Below are positions 53,480 to 62,633 of a stretch of DNA of 64,000 nucleotides, one piece after another. The translations under genes were made by a program, and so were the position numbers. The number at the start of each line of letters is the position of its first letter. The first letter of the stretch is position 1. Under the pieces are notes generated by a model. It made no database searches. It saw nothing but the letters and a program-made list of their open reading frames with translations, and was not told the DNA's origin. Source of the stretch: Pseudonocardia petroleophila (GTDB lineage Bacteria; Actinomycetota; Actinomycetes; Mycobacteriales; Pseudonocardiaceae); the NCBI RefSeq assembly GCF_014235185.1, contig NZ_CP060131.1:2673501-2737500 (forward strand), in the 5' to 3' direction.

Positions 53480-54500
53480 GCCGGTCGGCCTCCGCCTCGA
53501 CGTCGTCCCGGACGGCGGGCGGCAGGGCCTCGAACGGCGCGGTCCGCACGCGCCCGTCGGCGTAGCGCCAGGTGCCCGCCACCCGCCCGTCGACGAGGAA
53601 CGTCGGTGCCGACTGCGGCTTGCGGACGTGGAACACCTCGTGCCGGTGCTCGGCCGGGACGAGCCGCGCGCGGGTGGCGTGGCCGAGCAGCAGCGCGCCG
53701 TCGAAGGTGCCGAGGAACCGCACGGGGGCCGGGGCGTCGGCCTCCGGCAGCGCGGCGCGCGGCAGGTCGTACAGCAGGGCGCCGTCGGGGTCGCGGAAGG
53801 TGCGCAGCGCGAGGCGGTCGAGCACCGTCCTCGTGTGCGTGATCGTCCAGCCGGCGTAGCGGCCGAGGTCGCCGGGGGTGGCGGGGCCGTAGCCGCGCAG
53901 GTAGCGGCGGGCGAGCAGCTCCTCGGCCGCGGCGAGGTCGACGGGGGCGCGGGGGGTCCGCGCGAGCCCGTAGACGTGGGCGCGCGGGCGTTCCCAGGTG
54001 CCCGCGGGCGGCACGCGCACCAGGTCGAGCCACAGCTGCACCCCGGTGAACGCGTCCTTGCCGAACCCGGCCGCGAGCAGCCCGTCGACGATCGCGGCCT
54101 GCGTCAGCGGCCCGGCGGCCAGCAGGTCGCGGACGACCTCGGCCGCGGCCGGCATGTCGATGCCGGCGCTGCGGGGGTCCCGGGTCCACCACACCCGGCG
54201 GTGCGCGCGCACGGCCTCGGTCAGCGGCGGGTGGTCGGCCGCGGACACCATGTGGATCGTGCAGCGCATCACCCAGCCCTGGACGATCCGGCCGCGGGTC
54301 AGGGCGTCGGTGAGGTCGGCGCGGCGGAACCCGGCCAGTCGCGACCACAGGCCGATGTAGGCCGACGGGCTGTACTGCGTCTGCAGCCCGCCCACCCGCT
54401 CGACGGCCGCGACGGGATCCAGGTCGGCGCGCTCCAGCAGCAGCTGGCGGGCCAGCAGCGCGCGGTTGAGTCGCGCCCACGACAGCTCCCGCTCCGCCAC
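53454..54500 (-). CDS. Winged-helix DNA-binding protein (YcaQ/AlkX-like)
   Basis: A 348-aa protein with the actinobacterial winged-helix architecture: LLLERADLDPVAAVERVGGLQTQYSPSAY, WVMRCTIHMVSAADHPPL, and a middle region with RYAGWTITHTRTVLDRL. Some members (YcaQ, AlkX) are DNA glycosylases for interstrand crosslinks; others have no known activity. QTQ/QTQYSPSAY may correspond to the QxQ-like motif of that family, but this was not checked. The start is ATG 54500. It overlaps the HAD gene 3' end. Confidence 0.85.
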   Translation of the reverse strand: MAERELSWARLNRALLARQLLLERADLDPVAAVERVGGLQTQYSPSAYIGLWSRLAGFRRADLTDALTRGRIVQGWVMRCTIHMVSAADHPPLTEAVRAHRRVWWTRDPRSAGIDMPAAAEVVRDLLAAGPLTQAAIVDGLLAAGFGKDAFTGVQLWLDLVRVPPAGTWERPRAHVYGLARTPRAPVDLAAAEELLARRYLRGYGPATPGDLGRYAGWTITHTRTVLDRLALRTFRDPDGALLYDLPRAALPEADAPAPVRFLGTFDGALLLGHATRARLVPAEHRHEVFHVRKPQSAPTFLVDGRVAGTWRYADGRVRTAPFEALPPAVRDDVEAEADRLTAFHRDG

Positions 54501-54512
54501 GGCCCCATCCTG

Positions 54513-55997
54513 CTACCCGGAGAACGCCGCCAGGAAGCGGTCCCGGAAACCCTCCATCGGCCAGACCGGGGCGTCCGGGGCGGGTCGCAGGCCCGGCGTC
54601 CAGTCCCAGGAGGCGACGCGGTCGAGCACCGCGGCGTCGCGGGTCACCACCGAGATCGGGACGTCCGCCGTCGCGCCACCGCCGGTGACGGCCGCGGACG
54701 GCTGGTGGTCACCGAGCACGAGGAGCACGAGGTCGTCGTCGCCGTGGGTCCGCACCCAGGACACGATGCTGTCGAGGGAGTAGGCGATCGCCCCGGCGTA
54801 CTCCGCGGGCCCGGGCGGCACGCCCCGGTAGACCGACCCGTCCCCGACGGCCGCCCAGTCCAGCACCGGCGGCACGTACGCCCACGGCGCGTGGCTGCTG
54901 ACCAGCGCGATCTCGGCCATCAGCGGGGCGTGCGCCGCGTCGAGCTCGGCGCGCTGGAACGCGGCGAGGGTGTACTGGTCGGGCACCGTGGCCCAGCCGT
55001 GGTCCGGCCCGCGGTAGCCCAGTGCGGCGAAGTCGTGGACGGTGTCGTAGCCGTAGAAGCCGGCCTCGGGCCACTCCCGGGTCGTGCCTGGCATGACCCC
55101 GACCGTCCGCCAGCCGGCGTCGCCGAACGCGCTGCTCAGCGTCATCCGGTCGCTGCCGACGAGCGCGGCGTGGCGCCGCTGGTCGTCGACGCGCAGGCCG
55201 GAGAGGAACGTGGCGTGGGCGAGCCAGCTGTTGCCGCCCACCACCGGTGAGGTGAGGAAGCCGCTGCGGGTGGCGAACCCGGCGGCGGCGAGGTCGCGGG
55301 TGCCGGCGTCGAGGTGCGGGCCGACGAGGTCCACGGCGTCGCGGCCGTAGCTCTCCACGAACGCGACGACGACGTCCTTGCCCGCCAGCGCCGCGAGCAG
55401 CCCGTCGGCGCCGCGGTAGGGGTCGGCGGCCAGCTGCGCGGCGAAGACCTCGGCGTCGGCGAGGCCGTCGCGGACCTGGACCGCGTGGTCGCGGACGAGC
55501 ACCGCGGCGCCCGCGGAGGCGACCGGGGCGCCGAGCAGCGCGGCGACCACCCAGACCGGCGTCAGCACGGCGACCGCGCGGGCGGCGGTGCGCCGGTGCG
55601 CCACGGCGAGCCGGGCCAGGTGCCGCACGGCCAGCGCGACGCCGACGACCAGCGCCAGCGCGGCGACGGCCGCCGCCGTCGCGACCCCGACCGCCGCGGG
55701 CACCCCCGCCGACCCCGCCACGAACTCGACGCCCGCCGCGACCGAGGTGGCGTCGAGCAGCGGGTCGAACGGGCGGGCCAGCACGGCGCGGAACCCGGCG
55801 TCGAGGACGGCCAGCACGGCGACGACCCCCAGCACGGTCCCGGCGACGGTCGCCGCGGGCCGCACCGCCCTGGCCGGGAGCAGCAGCGCCACGGCGAGCA
55901 GCGCCAGCCCCTCGACGGGCAGCCGCAGGATCCCGAGGGCGTCGCGCGGCACGACCATCGCGGCCAGCACCACGACCGCGGCGAGCGCGGTCCTCAC
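54513..55997 (-). CDS. Membrane sulfatase/phosphatidyl-transfer-like enzyme
   Basis: A 494-aa protein with about five hydrophobic segments in the first ~180 residues and an extracellular alkaline-phosphatase-fold domain after. The metal/catalytic elements are VAFVESYGRD, the likely nucleophile segment GGNSWLAHATF, VSSHAPW and LGDHQP. The plan resembles LTA-synthase/phosphoethanolamine-transferase enzymes, which act on lipids outside the membrane; whether this one transfers or hydrolyses is not clear. GTG 55997 overlaps the stop of the preceding gene by 4 bp, so it is coupled to the CDP-alcohol phosphatidyltransferase. It forms the minus arm of the divergent cluster. Confidence 0.87.
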   Translation of the reverse strand: MRTALAAVVVLAAMVVPRDALGILRLPVEGLALLAVALLLPARAVRPAATVAGTVLGVVAVLAVLDAGFRAVLARPFDPLLDATSVAAGVEFVAGSAGVPAAVGVATAAAVAALALVVGVALAVRHLARLAVAHRRTAARAVAVLTPVWVVAALLGAPVASAGAAVLVRDHAVQVRDGLADAEVFAAQLAADPYRGADGLLAALAGKDVVVAFVESYGRDAVDLVGPHLDAGTRDLAAAGFATRSGFLTSPVVGGNSWLAHATFLSGLRVDDQRRHAALVGSDRMTLSSAFGDAGWRTVGVMPGTTREWPEAGFYGYDTVHDFAALGYRGPDHGWATVPDQYTLAAFQRAELDAAHAPLMAEIALVSSHAPWAYVPPVLDWAAVGDGSVYRGVPPGPAEYAGAIAYSLDSIVSWVRTHGDDDLVLLVLGDHQPSAAVTGGGATADVPISVVTRDAAVLDRVASWDWTPGLRPAPDAPVWPMEGFRDRFLAAFSG

Positions 55998-56695
55998 CGG
56001 GCGCGCCACAGGAACACCACGCTCTGCCCGAACGACCACACGAGCAGCACCAGCGCCGCCGCGACCACCCAGCCCGGCGCCCCGGCGACCGCCGCCACCA
56101 GCACGATCCCCTGCACCGCGGCCACGGCCTTCGCCGAGTACCGCACCGGCAGGGCCCCGCGCAGCCACGGCAGCAGCCGGCCCGCCGCCGCGTACGCGTA
56201 GCGCATCAGCCCGATCGCGAGCACCCACGGGCCGAGCAGGACGGCGACGTGCGCGCTGAGCACGAGCAGCAGGACCGCGTCGACCTCCATGTCGAACCGG
56301 GCCCCCAGCGCCGAGGCCGTCCCGGTGCGCCGGGCCACCCGCCCGTCGACGGCGTCCAGGGCCAGGGCGACCGACGCGACGGCGACGATCGGCACCGGTC
56401 CCGCCCCGTCGACCACCAGGGCCAGCACCCCTCCGACCAGTGCGGCCCGCGCGAGCGTCACCAGGTCGGCCGGCCCGAGCGCGTCGGTGCCGGCCCGGCG
56501 GGCCGCGGTGTCGAGCAGGGTCCACAGGCCAGCGGCGAAGAGCAGCCCGGCGGCCCACCCGACCGGGCCGAGGCCGGTGAGCGCCGTCAGCAGCGCGAGC
56601 AGCACGACCTGGGCGGCGGCTCCGCACGCCTGCTGGGTGGGTCGCTGCCGGGATACGGTCGTCGCGGCTCGGGTGTGCACACCAGGGACACGCAT
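55994..56695 (-). CDS. CDP-alcohol phosphatidyltransferase family protein
   Basis: A 233-aa membrane protein with six or so hydrophobic segments and the complete signature D-x2-DG-x2-AR-x8-G-x3-D-x3-D: DAVDGRVARRTGTASALG followed by ARFDMEVDA (both final Asp present). The family attaches an alcohol headgroup to a CDP-lipid. Which alcohol is unknown. ATG 56695 is used. Only 30 bp separate it from the divergent dehydrogenase start, so promoters must lie inside the opposite coding regions. It makes one operon with the sulfatase-like gene. Confidence 0.92.
   Translation of the reverse strand: MRVPGVHTRAATTVSRQRPTQQACGAAAQVVLLALLTALTGLGPVGWAAGLLFAAGLWTLLDTAARRAGTDALGPADLVTLARAALVGGVLALVVDGAGPVPIVAVASVALALDAVDGRVARRTGTASALGARFDMEVDAVLLLVLSAHVAVLLGPWVLAIGLMRYAYAAAGRLLPWLRGALPVRYSAKAVAAVQGIVLVAAVAGAPGWVVAAALVLLVWSFGQSVVFLWRAR
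56672..56683. promoter_or_regulatory. Perfect palindrome GGTGTGCACACC in the divergent start region
   Basis: 12 bp, fully symmetric, inside the first codons of the phosphatidyltransferase gene and 43 bp upstream of the dehydrogenase GTG. A TACGGT box at 56654-56659 could be the -10 for the plus operon. A single operator could therefore control both arms; this is inferred. Confidence 0.5.
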
Positions 56696-56725
56696 CCGGG
56701 GCCGCCGGAGTTCAGAGGAGATCGG

Positions 56726-57700
56726 GTGGACCGCAGTGCTCGGGCCTTCTGGGTCGCCGCGCCGGGCCACGGGGAGATCCGCGACGTCGAGCTGACGCCC
56801 CCCGGACCGGACGACGTGCTCGTCCGCACGCTGACCTCCGGCGTCAGCCGCGGCACCGAGACGCTGGTGTTCCGCGGCGGCGTGCCGCACAGCCAGCACG
56901 CGGTGATGCGCGCACCGTTCCAGGACGGGGAGTTCCCCGGGCCGGTGAAGTACGGCTACCTCAACGTCGGCGTCGTCGAGCTGGGCCCGCCCCACCTGCT
57001 CGGGCGCACCGTGTTCGGCCTGTACCCGCACCAGACCCGCTGGGTGGTCCCGGCCGGTGCCGTCACCGTCGTCCCCGACGACGTCCCGCCGGCCCGTGCG
57101 GTGCTGGCCGGCACCGTCGAGACCGCCGTGAACGCGCTGTGGGACGCCGCGCCGCTGGTCGGCGACCGGATCGCCGTCGTCGGGGCCGGGATGGTCGGCT
57201 GCTGCGTGGCCGCGGTGCTCGCCGGGTTCCCGGGCGTGCGCGTCGAGCTGGTCGACGTCGACCCCGCCCGCGCCGCGATCGCCGACGCGCTGGGCGTCGG
57301 CTTCGCCGCCCCGGCCGCCGCCGCGGGGGAGTGCGACCTCGTGGTGCACGCGAGCGCCACCGACGCGGGGCTCGCGCGGAGCCTGGAGCTGCTCGCCGTC
57401 GAGGGGGAGGTGCTGGAGCTGAGCTGGTACGGCGACCGCGCCGTCACCGTCCCGCTGGGCGCGGGCTTCCACTCCCGCCGGCTGAGCATCCGCAGCAGCC
57501 AGGTCGGGATGGTCGCGCCCGCCCGGCGCGGCCGCCGCGGCTACGCCGACCGCCTCGCGCTGGCGCTGCGCCTGCTCGCCGACCCGCGCTACGACGCGCT
57601 CGTCGCCGACGCCGTGCCCTTCGAGGAGCTCCCGCGGCTGCTGACCCGCCTCGCCGCCGGTGAACCGTTCGCGCCGTGCGTCCGTGTCCTCTACGGCTGA
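56726..57700 (+). CDS. Zinc-type alcohol dehydrogenase-like protein
   Basis: A 324-aa member of the medium-chain dehydrogenase superfamily. The catalytic domain is short, with [16 protein letters not shown] and [11 protein letters not shown]. The Rossmann domain has [15 protein letters not shown]. The typical catalytic zinc ligands of alcohol dehydrogenases (Cys-x-GxHE) are not visible, so it may use another chemistry. GTG 56726 follows AGAGGAG. It is the first gene of a six-gene plus-strand run. A substrate cannot be assigned. Confidence 0.85.
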   Translation: MDRSARAFWVAAPGHGEIRDVELTPPGPDDVLVRTLTSGVSRGTETLVFRGGVPHSQHAVMRAPFQDGEFPGPVKYGYLNVGVVELGPPHLLGRTVFGLYPHQTRWVVPAGAVTVVPDDVPPARAVLAGTVETAVNALWDAAPLVGDRIAVVGAGMVGCCVAAVLAGFPGVRVELVDVDPARAAIADALGVGFAAPAAAAGECDLVVHASATDAGLARSLELLAVEGEVLELSWYGDRAVTVPLGAGFHSRRLSIRSSQVGMVAPARRGRRGYADRLALALRLLADPRYDALVADAVPFEELPRLLTRLAAGEPFAPCVRVLYG

Positions 57701-57729
57701 GTCCTTCGGCCGCACGGAAGGGGCAACCG

Positions 57730-58128
57730 TTGTTCAGCATCACCGTCCGCGACCACGTGATGGTCGCGCACAGCTTCCGCGGCGCGGTCTTCGGACCCGC
57801 GCAGCGCCTGCACGGCGCCACGTTCGTCGTCGACGCCACGTTCCGCCGGCCCGACCTCGACGCCGACAACATCGTCGTCGACATCGGGCTGGCCACCACC
57901 GAGCTCAAGGCCGTCCTCGCCGACCTCGACTACCGCAACCTCGACGACGAGCCCGCCTTCGCCGGGATCAACACGTCCACGGAGTTCCTGGCGAAGGTCG
58001 TCGCCGACCGGCTGGCCGACCGCGTCCACGCCGGCGCGCTCGGCGAGGGCGCCCGCGGGCTGGCCGGGATCACCGTCGCGCTGCACGAGTCGCACGTGGC
58101 CTGGGCGAGCTACGAGCGGTCCCTGTGA
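57730..58128 (+). CDS. 6-carboxytetrahydropterin/pyruvoyl-tetrahydropterin synthase-like protein, altered active site
   Basis: A 132-aa PTPS/QueD-fold protein: [15 protein letters not shown] at the start, [13 protein letters not shown], and [12 protein letters not shown] at the end. Two changes stand out: the Cys of the usual C-x2-LHGH is Ala (AQRLHG), and the second His of LHGH, a zinc ligand, is Ala (LHGAT). The first His and the C-terminal Glu/His are kept. Normal PTPS or QueD chemistry is therefore unlikely. TTG 57730 is the likely start, after GAAGGGG. It overlaps the glycosyltransferase by 4 bp. Confidence 0.85.
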   Translation: MFSITVRDHVMVAHSFRGAVFGPAQRLHGATFVVDATFRRPDLDADNIVVDIGLATTELKAVLADLDYRNLDDEPAFAGINTSTEFLAKVVADRLADRVHAGALGEGARGLAGITVALHESHVAWASYERSL

Positions 58129-59168
58129 GGGTCCACGTCGTCGTCCCCGGCGACGTCGACGACGCCGGTCGCCCCAGCGGCGGCAACACCTACGACCGCC
58201 GCGTGATCGCCGGGATGCGGGCGGCCGGGGTCGCGGTGGAGCAGATCGCCGTCGCCGGGCGGTGGCCGCGGCCGTCGGTCCCCGAGCGCGGCGCGCTGCA
58301 GCGCGCGCTCGCCGCCCTGCCCACCGGGTCGACGGTGCTGATGGACGGCCTCGTCGCGTGCAGCGTGCCGGACGTCGTCGTTCCGCAGTCGCGCCGCCTC
58401 GAGATCACGGTGCTCGTGCACCTGCCGCTGGGGGACGAGGTGGGCGCCGCCGATCTCGCCCACCGCGAGCGCGAGGCGCTGCACGCCGCGGCCGCCGTCG
58501 TCGCCACCAGCCCGTGGACGGCGCGGCGGCTGCGCGAGGTGCACGACCTCGGGTCCGTCGAGGTCGTCACCCCCGGCGTCGACCCGGCCCCGGCCGCGGC
58601 CGGCACCGACGGCGTCGGCCGGCTGCTGTGCGTCGGCTCCGTGACGCCGACGAAGGGCCAGGACCTGCTGGTCGAGGCGCTCGCCGACGTGGCCGACCGG
58701 CCGTGGAGCTGCGACCTCGTCGGCCCGCTCGACCGGGCCCCCGCGCACGTCGCCGACGTCCGCGCGGCGATCTCCCGGTACGGGCTCGACGGCCGGGTCC
58801 GGATGCCGGGGGCCCTGGTCGGGGCCCCGCTCGCCGCCGCGTTCTCCGGGGCCGACCTGCTCGTGCTGCCCTCGCGCGTCGAGGCCTACGGGATGGTCGT
58901 GACCGAGGCGCTGGCCCGCGGCATCCCGGTGCTCGCCACCGACGTCGGCGGGGTCCGGTCCGCGCTCGGCGGCACCGGCCTGCTCGTCCCCGCCGCCGAC
59001 GCCATGGCCCTGTCGATGGGCCTGATCCGCTGGTTCGGCCGGTCCGACCTGCGCGCGGAGCTGCGCGCGGGTGCGCAGGCCCGCCGCGCCGAGCTGACCG
59101 GGTGGGAGGTGACGTCCCGATGCCTGATCACGATCCTGGACCGCGCGCGGAGTGGGACGCCCGCCTGA
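58125..59168 (+). CDS. Glycosyltransferase family 4 protein
   Basis: A 347-aa GT-B glycosyltransferase: [17 protein letters not shown] in the acceptor domain, [20 protein letters not shown] in the donor domain and the EX7E region [20 protein letters not shown], typical of GT4. It transfers a sugar from a nucleotide or lipid donor. GTG 58125 overlaps the preceding stop (GTGA). Its last 49 bp overlap the methyltransferase start. The acceptor is unknown. Confidence 0.9.
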   Translation: MRVHVVVPGDVDDAGRPSGGNTYDRRVIAGMRAAGVAVEQIAVAGRWPRPSVPERGALQRALAALPTGSTVLMDGLVACSVPDVVVPQSRRLEITVLVHLPLGDEVGAADLAHREREALHAAAAVVATSPWTARRLREVHDLGSVEVVTPGVDPAPAAAGTDGVGRLLCVGSVTPTKGQDLLVEALADVADRPWSCDLVGPLDRAPAHVADVRAAISRYGLDGRVRMPGALVGAPLAAAFSGADLLVLPSRVEAYGMVVTEALARGIPVLATDVGGVRSALGGTGLLVPAADAMALSMGLIRWFGRSDLRAELRAGAQARRAELTGWEVTSRCLITILDRARSGTPA

Positions 59169-59953
59169 GCGACGCGGGCTCGCCGGTCTGCACCCCGGAC
59201 TGGCTCGCCCTGCGCGAGCCCGCCGACGCCGACGCCCGGTCGGCGGAGCTGGCCGGCCGCGCCGCGGCGCTCGCGCCGACCGTCGTCCGCGACCTGGGGT
59301 GCGGCACCGGCTCGATGGCCCGCTGGCTCGCGCCGCTGCTGCCCGGGTCGCCGCGCTGGGTCCTGCACGACCGCGACCCCGCGCTGCTGGCCAGGGCCGT
59401 CGCCGACACCCCGTCGGCGGAGGGCGCCGCGGGCGACCTCACGACCCTGCGCGCCGCCGACCTCGCCGGGACGTCGCTGGTCACCGCCTCGGCGCTGCTC
59501 GACCTGCTCACCGCCGACGAGGTCGACGCGCTGGCCGCCGCGTGCGCGGGTGCCGGGTGCGCGGCGCTGCTGGCCCTGTCGGTGACGGGGGAGGTCGGGA
59601 TCGTCCCGCCGGACCCGCTCGACGCCGTCGTCGCCGCCGCGTTCGACGCCCACCAGCGCCGGACCGTCGACGGGCGCACGCTGCTCGGGCCGGACGCCGG
59701 GCCCGTCGCCGCGGCGGCGTTCGCCCGGCACGGCATGACCGTGCAGACCCGACCCAGCCCGTGGCGGCTCGGGGCGGACCGGGCCGAGCTGGCCGAGGAG
59801 TGGCTGCGCGGCTGGATCGCCGCCGCGGTCGAGCAGCGGCCCGACCTCGGCCGGGAGGCGGGCCGCTACCTGCGGCGCCGGCTGGTCGCGCGGGCGGCCG
59901 GGGTCCTGCGGGTGACCGTCGGGCACGTCGACGTGCTGGCGGTCCCGTCGTGA
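59120..59953 (+). CDS. SAM-dependent methyltransferase (class I)
   Basis: A 277-aa class I methyltransferase with motif I VVRDLGCGTGSMARWL (about residues 55-70). ATG 59120 overlaps the glycosyltransferase by 49 bp and is preceded by GGGAGG. The N-terminal part is short and the C terminus is helical and basic. It could methylate the lipid or sugar made by its neighbours; this is inferred. Its stop overlaps the next start by 4 bp. Confidence 0.88.
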   Translation: MPDHDPGPRAEWDARLSDAGSPVCTPDWLALREPADADARSAELAGRAAALAPTVVRDLGCGTGSMARWLAPLLPGSPRWVLHDRDPALLARAVADTPSAEGAAGDLTTLRAADLAGTSLVTASALLDLLTADEVDALAAACAGAGCAALLALSVTGEVGIVPPDPLDAVVAAAFDAHQRRTVDGRTLLGPDAGPVAAAAFARHGMTVQTRPSPWRLGADRAELAEEWLRGWIAAAVEQRPDLGREAGRYLRRRLVARAAGVLRVTVGHVDVLAVPS

Positions 59954-60804
59954 AGGTGCTGCTGGGGGCCGTGGTGCTGGTCGCGGTGCTGGTGTGGGCC
60001 GGCACCGACGCGGTGCTCACCGGGCTGGCCGCGATCGACGCCCCCGCCGTGCTCGCCGCACTGGCCGTCGGGCTGCTCGGGGCGCTCTGCGCGGGCGCCC
60101 GCTGGTGCCTGGTCGCCCGCGGCCTGGGGCTGCGGCTGCCGTTCGGCACCGCCGTCGCCGACACCTACCGCGCCGTCGCCCTCAACTCCGTCCTGCCCGC
60201 CGGCGTGCTCGGCGACGTGCACCGCGCCGTCGCCCACGGCCGCACCGACGCCCGCGGGCTGCGCGCCGTCGTGCTGGAGCGGACGGCGGGACAGGCGGTC
60301 GTCGTGGTCGCCGGGCTGCTGGTGCTGCTCGGGCACCCCGCGCTGCTCGGGGGGCTGCTGCCCGGGCTCGGCGTCGGGGCCGTACTCCTGCTGGTGGCGT
60401 CCCGGATCCCGAGGGTCCGGTCGCTGCTGGCCCCCTTCCTCGCCGACGCCCGGCGGCTCACCCGTCGCACCGCCCTCGCGGTCGTCGCGCTGTCGCTCGC
60501 GGCCACGGCCGGGTACCTGGTGCTGTTCGTCGTCGCCGCGCGGACCGCGGGCGTGACCGCGCCGGTGGGCGAGCTGCTGCCGCTGCTGGTGGTGGCCCTG
60601 CTGGCGATGGTGCTGCCGCTGGGTGTCGGGGGGTTCGGGCCGCGCGAGGCGGCCGGCAGCGTCGCGTTCGCCGCGGCCGGGCTCGGCGCCGCGCAGGGCC
60701 TCACCACCGCCGTCGTCTACGGGGTGCTCGCCACCATCGCCTGCCTGCCCGGGCTCGCGGTCCTGCTGCGGCCCGCCGCCCGGGCCGAACCGGTCCCGTG
60801 CTGA
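59950..60804 (+). CDS. LPG-synthase TM-type membrane protein (UPF0104 family)
   Basis: A 284-aa polytopic membrane protein with about 8 hydrophobic segments, matching the lysylphosphatidylglycerol-synthetase N-terminal/UPF0104 family: RWCLVARGLGLRLPFGTAV, NSVLPAGVLGDVHRAV and a helix pair with LPLGVGGFGPREAAGS. The family includes flippases and related lipid-handling proteins. The soluble aminoacyl domain of MprF is absent, so lipid flipping or binding is the likely role. GTG 59950 overlaps the preceding stop (GTGA). Confidence 0.88.
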   Translation: MKVLLGAVVLVAVLVWAGTDAVLTGLAAIDAPAVLAALAVGLLGALCAGARWCLVARGLGLRLPFGTAVADTYRAVALNSVLPAGVLGDVHRAVAHGRTDARGLRAVVLERTAGQAVVVVAGLLVLLGHPALLGGLLPGLGVGAVLLLVASRIPRVRSLLAPFLADARRLTRRTALAVVALSLAATAGYLVLFVVAARTAGVTAPVGELLPLLVVALLAMVLPLGVGGFGPREAAGSVAFAAAGLGAAQGLTTAVVYGVLATIACLPGLAVLLRPAARAEPVPC

Positions 60805-61361
60805 TCCTCGTCCGCCACGGGCAGACCACCGCCAACGCGCGCGGCCTGCTGTGCGGGCGCGCCGACCCGCCGCTGACCGACCTCGGCTGCCGGCAGGCCC
60901 GCGCGCTGGCGGCGGCACTGCCGCGGCCGGTCCGGGTGGTGTCGAGCCCGCTGGGCCGGGCCCGCGCGACCGCCGCCGCGTTCGCCCCGTCGGCCGTCGA
61001 GGTGGACGAGCGCTGGACCGAGATGGACTACGGCCGCCTCGACGGCGCCGCACCCTCCGACGTCGACGCGGCGACCTGGCGGCGCTGGACGACCGACCCG
61101 GACTTCGTGCCCGCGGGCGGGGAGTCGCTCACCGCCGTCGGGATCCGGGTGCGGGAGGCGTGCCGGGAGCTGGCGGCCGACGCCGCCCGGGGCGACGTCG
61201 TGGTCGTCAGCCACGTCTCGCCGATCAAGGCGGCGGTGGCGTGGGCGCTGGGCGTCGACGACACCGCGGCGTGGCGGCTGTACCTCGCCGACGCCGGCGT
61301 GTGCCGGATCGACACCCGCGGCGAGCTCCCGCGCCTGCTGACCTTCAGTGATCCGGGCTGA
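60798..61361 (+). CDS. Histidine phosphatase family protein
   Basis: A 187-aa histidine phosphatase: LVRHGQTTANARGLLCGRAD supplies the catalytic His (RHG motif), and the second His is in VVSHVSPIKA. The Arg pair and Glu of the active site are present (SSPLGRARAT, EMDYGRLDG). The family dephosphorylates small metabolites such as sugar phosphates. GTG 60798 overlaps the previous gene by 7 bp. It ends the six-gene operon and overlaps the convergent FkbM gene by 17 bp. It could remove the phosphate from a pathway intermediate. Confidence 0.9.
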   Translation: MLILVRHGQTTANARGLLCGRADPPLTDLGCRQARALAAALPRPVRVVSSPLGRARATAAAFAPSAVEVDERWTEMDYGRLDGAAPSDVDAATWRRWTTDPDFVPAGGESLTAVGIRVREACRELAADAARGDVVVVSHVSPIKAAVAWALGVDDTAAWRLYLADAGVCRIDTRGELPRLLTFSDPG

Positions 61362-62115
61362 GCCGCGCGTAGACGTCGCCGGAGCGGCCGAGCGGGCGGA
61401 ACCGGTCCAGCAGCGCGCGCAGGCCGTCGGCGTCGAGCCACTCGTCGGAGGCGAGGGTCATCGTCTCGACGGGGGAGTAGTTGTAGGTGTACGCGCCCCC
61501 GTGCCGTCGGCCCAGCGCGTCGACGAGGTCGAGCGCGGCCAGCGCGGCGTCGTGCGCGGGCGGCAGGTACTCGAACGACAGCGCGCGCACCGGCCGGCCC
61601 AGCCCGCGCAGCACGTCCAGCTCGAACCCCTCGACGTCGATCTTCACGAACGCTGGCTCGCCGTGCTCGGCGATCAGGGCGTCCAGCGTCGTCACCGGGA
61701 CCTCGACGGAGCGGTCCCAGCGCACGCGGGCGAACCCGCGGTCGGCGCCGACCGTTCCGATCCACTCCGGCGACATCGACGACACCGTCGGCGTGGCGCT
61801 GGACAGGCCCAGCCGTGCGGTGCCCACCTGCGCGCCGACGGCGACCGGGGCGATCACGACCCCGTCGTCGCGGCCGAAGAGCAGGCGCAGCACCGTGAGG
61901 CAGTCGGGCTGCGGCTCCAGCGCGACGACCCGCACCCCCAGCTTCCGCCACGCGCGGACGCGGCTCCCGACGTGTGCGCCGACGTCGAACGCGATGTCGC
62001 CGGGCCCCAGGAACCGCCCGTAGAACGCGACGATCCGGCGGTGCCGCCCGGGGATGCCGTGGTACATCGCGAGCGAGCGGACGACGCCCCGCACCCGGGC
62101 GAGCCGGCTAGCCAA
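61345..62115 (-). CDS. FkbM-family methyltransferase
   Basis: A 256-aa class I methyltransferase of the FkbM family: motif [17 protein letters not shown] (about residues 44-59), and [18 protein letters not shown] near the middle, the conserved Asp/Glu of this family. FkbM proteins methylate O-atoms of sugars or antibiotics. The start is TTG 62115, overlapping the upstream stop, or GTG 62094. It is convergent with the six-gene operon, and its product could act on the same molecules. Confidence 0.87.
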   Translation of the reverse strand: MASRLARVRGVVRSLAMYHGIPGRHRRIVAFYGRFLGPGDIAFDVGAHVGSRVRAWRKLGVRVVALEPQPDCLTVLRLLFGRDDGVVIAPVAVGAQVGTARLGLSSATPTVSSMSPEWIGTVGADRGFARVRWDRSVEVPVTTLDALIAEHGEPAFVKIDVEGFELDVLRGLGRPVRALSFEYLPPAHDAALAALDLVDALGRRHGGAYTYNYSPVETMTLASDEWLDADGLRALLDRFRPLGRSGDVYARLSPDH

Positions 62116-62554
62116 CGACGTCGCCCCACACCGCGGCGGCCCCGCTGTGCCCGGCGAGCACCACGGCCACGACCGCGACCCCCCCGGCGACCGCGGCCAG
62201 CGCCCAGGCGATCCGCCCGCGGTCGCGGCGGGCCAGCAGGAACGCCGCGACGGCGAGCACCGCGAACGGCCACGCGGCGAACACGGTGAAGGTGCCGAAC
62301 CGCTCGTGCTGCTCGATCACCGGCTCGAAGCCCGGGGTGATCTCGATGGCGTCCTCCAGCTGCTCGCCCGCCACCCGGGCCAGCAGCGCGGTCACGGCGC
62401 CAGCGAGCGCCCCCGCCGCGACGAGCGGGCCGTACGGCCGCGCCCACGCCGGCCGCACCGCGACGGCGACCGCCCCCAGTGCGGCCAGCGGGAGCAGGAC
62501 GACGACGGCGTGCACGAGCAGCGGATGGGCGGGGACGCCAGCGACGGAGAGCAC
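62108..62554 (-). CDS. DUF2231 family membrane protein
   Basis: A 148-aa membrane protein with about four hydrophobic segments: [22 protein letters not shown] at the start (His-Pro-Leu typical of DUF2231) and a last segment ending [15 protein letters not shown]. The His residues near the membrane may bind heme or metal in this family, which is inferred. GTG 62554 is the start. Divergent from msrA with 79 bp between. It overlaps the FkbM gene by 8 bp if TTG 62115 is used there. Confidence 0.86.
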   Translation of the reverse strand: MLSVAGVPAHPLLVHAVVVLLPLAALGAVAVAVRPAWARPYGPLVAAGALAGAVTALLARVAGEQLEDAIEITPGFEPVIEQHERFGTFTVFAAWPFAVLAVAAFLLARRDRGRIAWALAAVAGGVAVVAVVLAGHSGAAAVWGDVVG

Positions 62555-62633
62555 CGCGGCATTGTCCTACGGAACATCGCCCGCTCCCGGGGCGTTCGGA
62601 GTAGAGGTTCTTCGACATCTGGAGGTTCGCACC

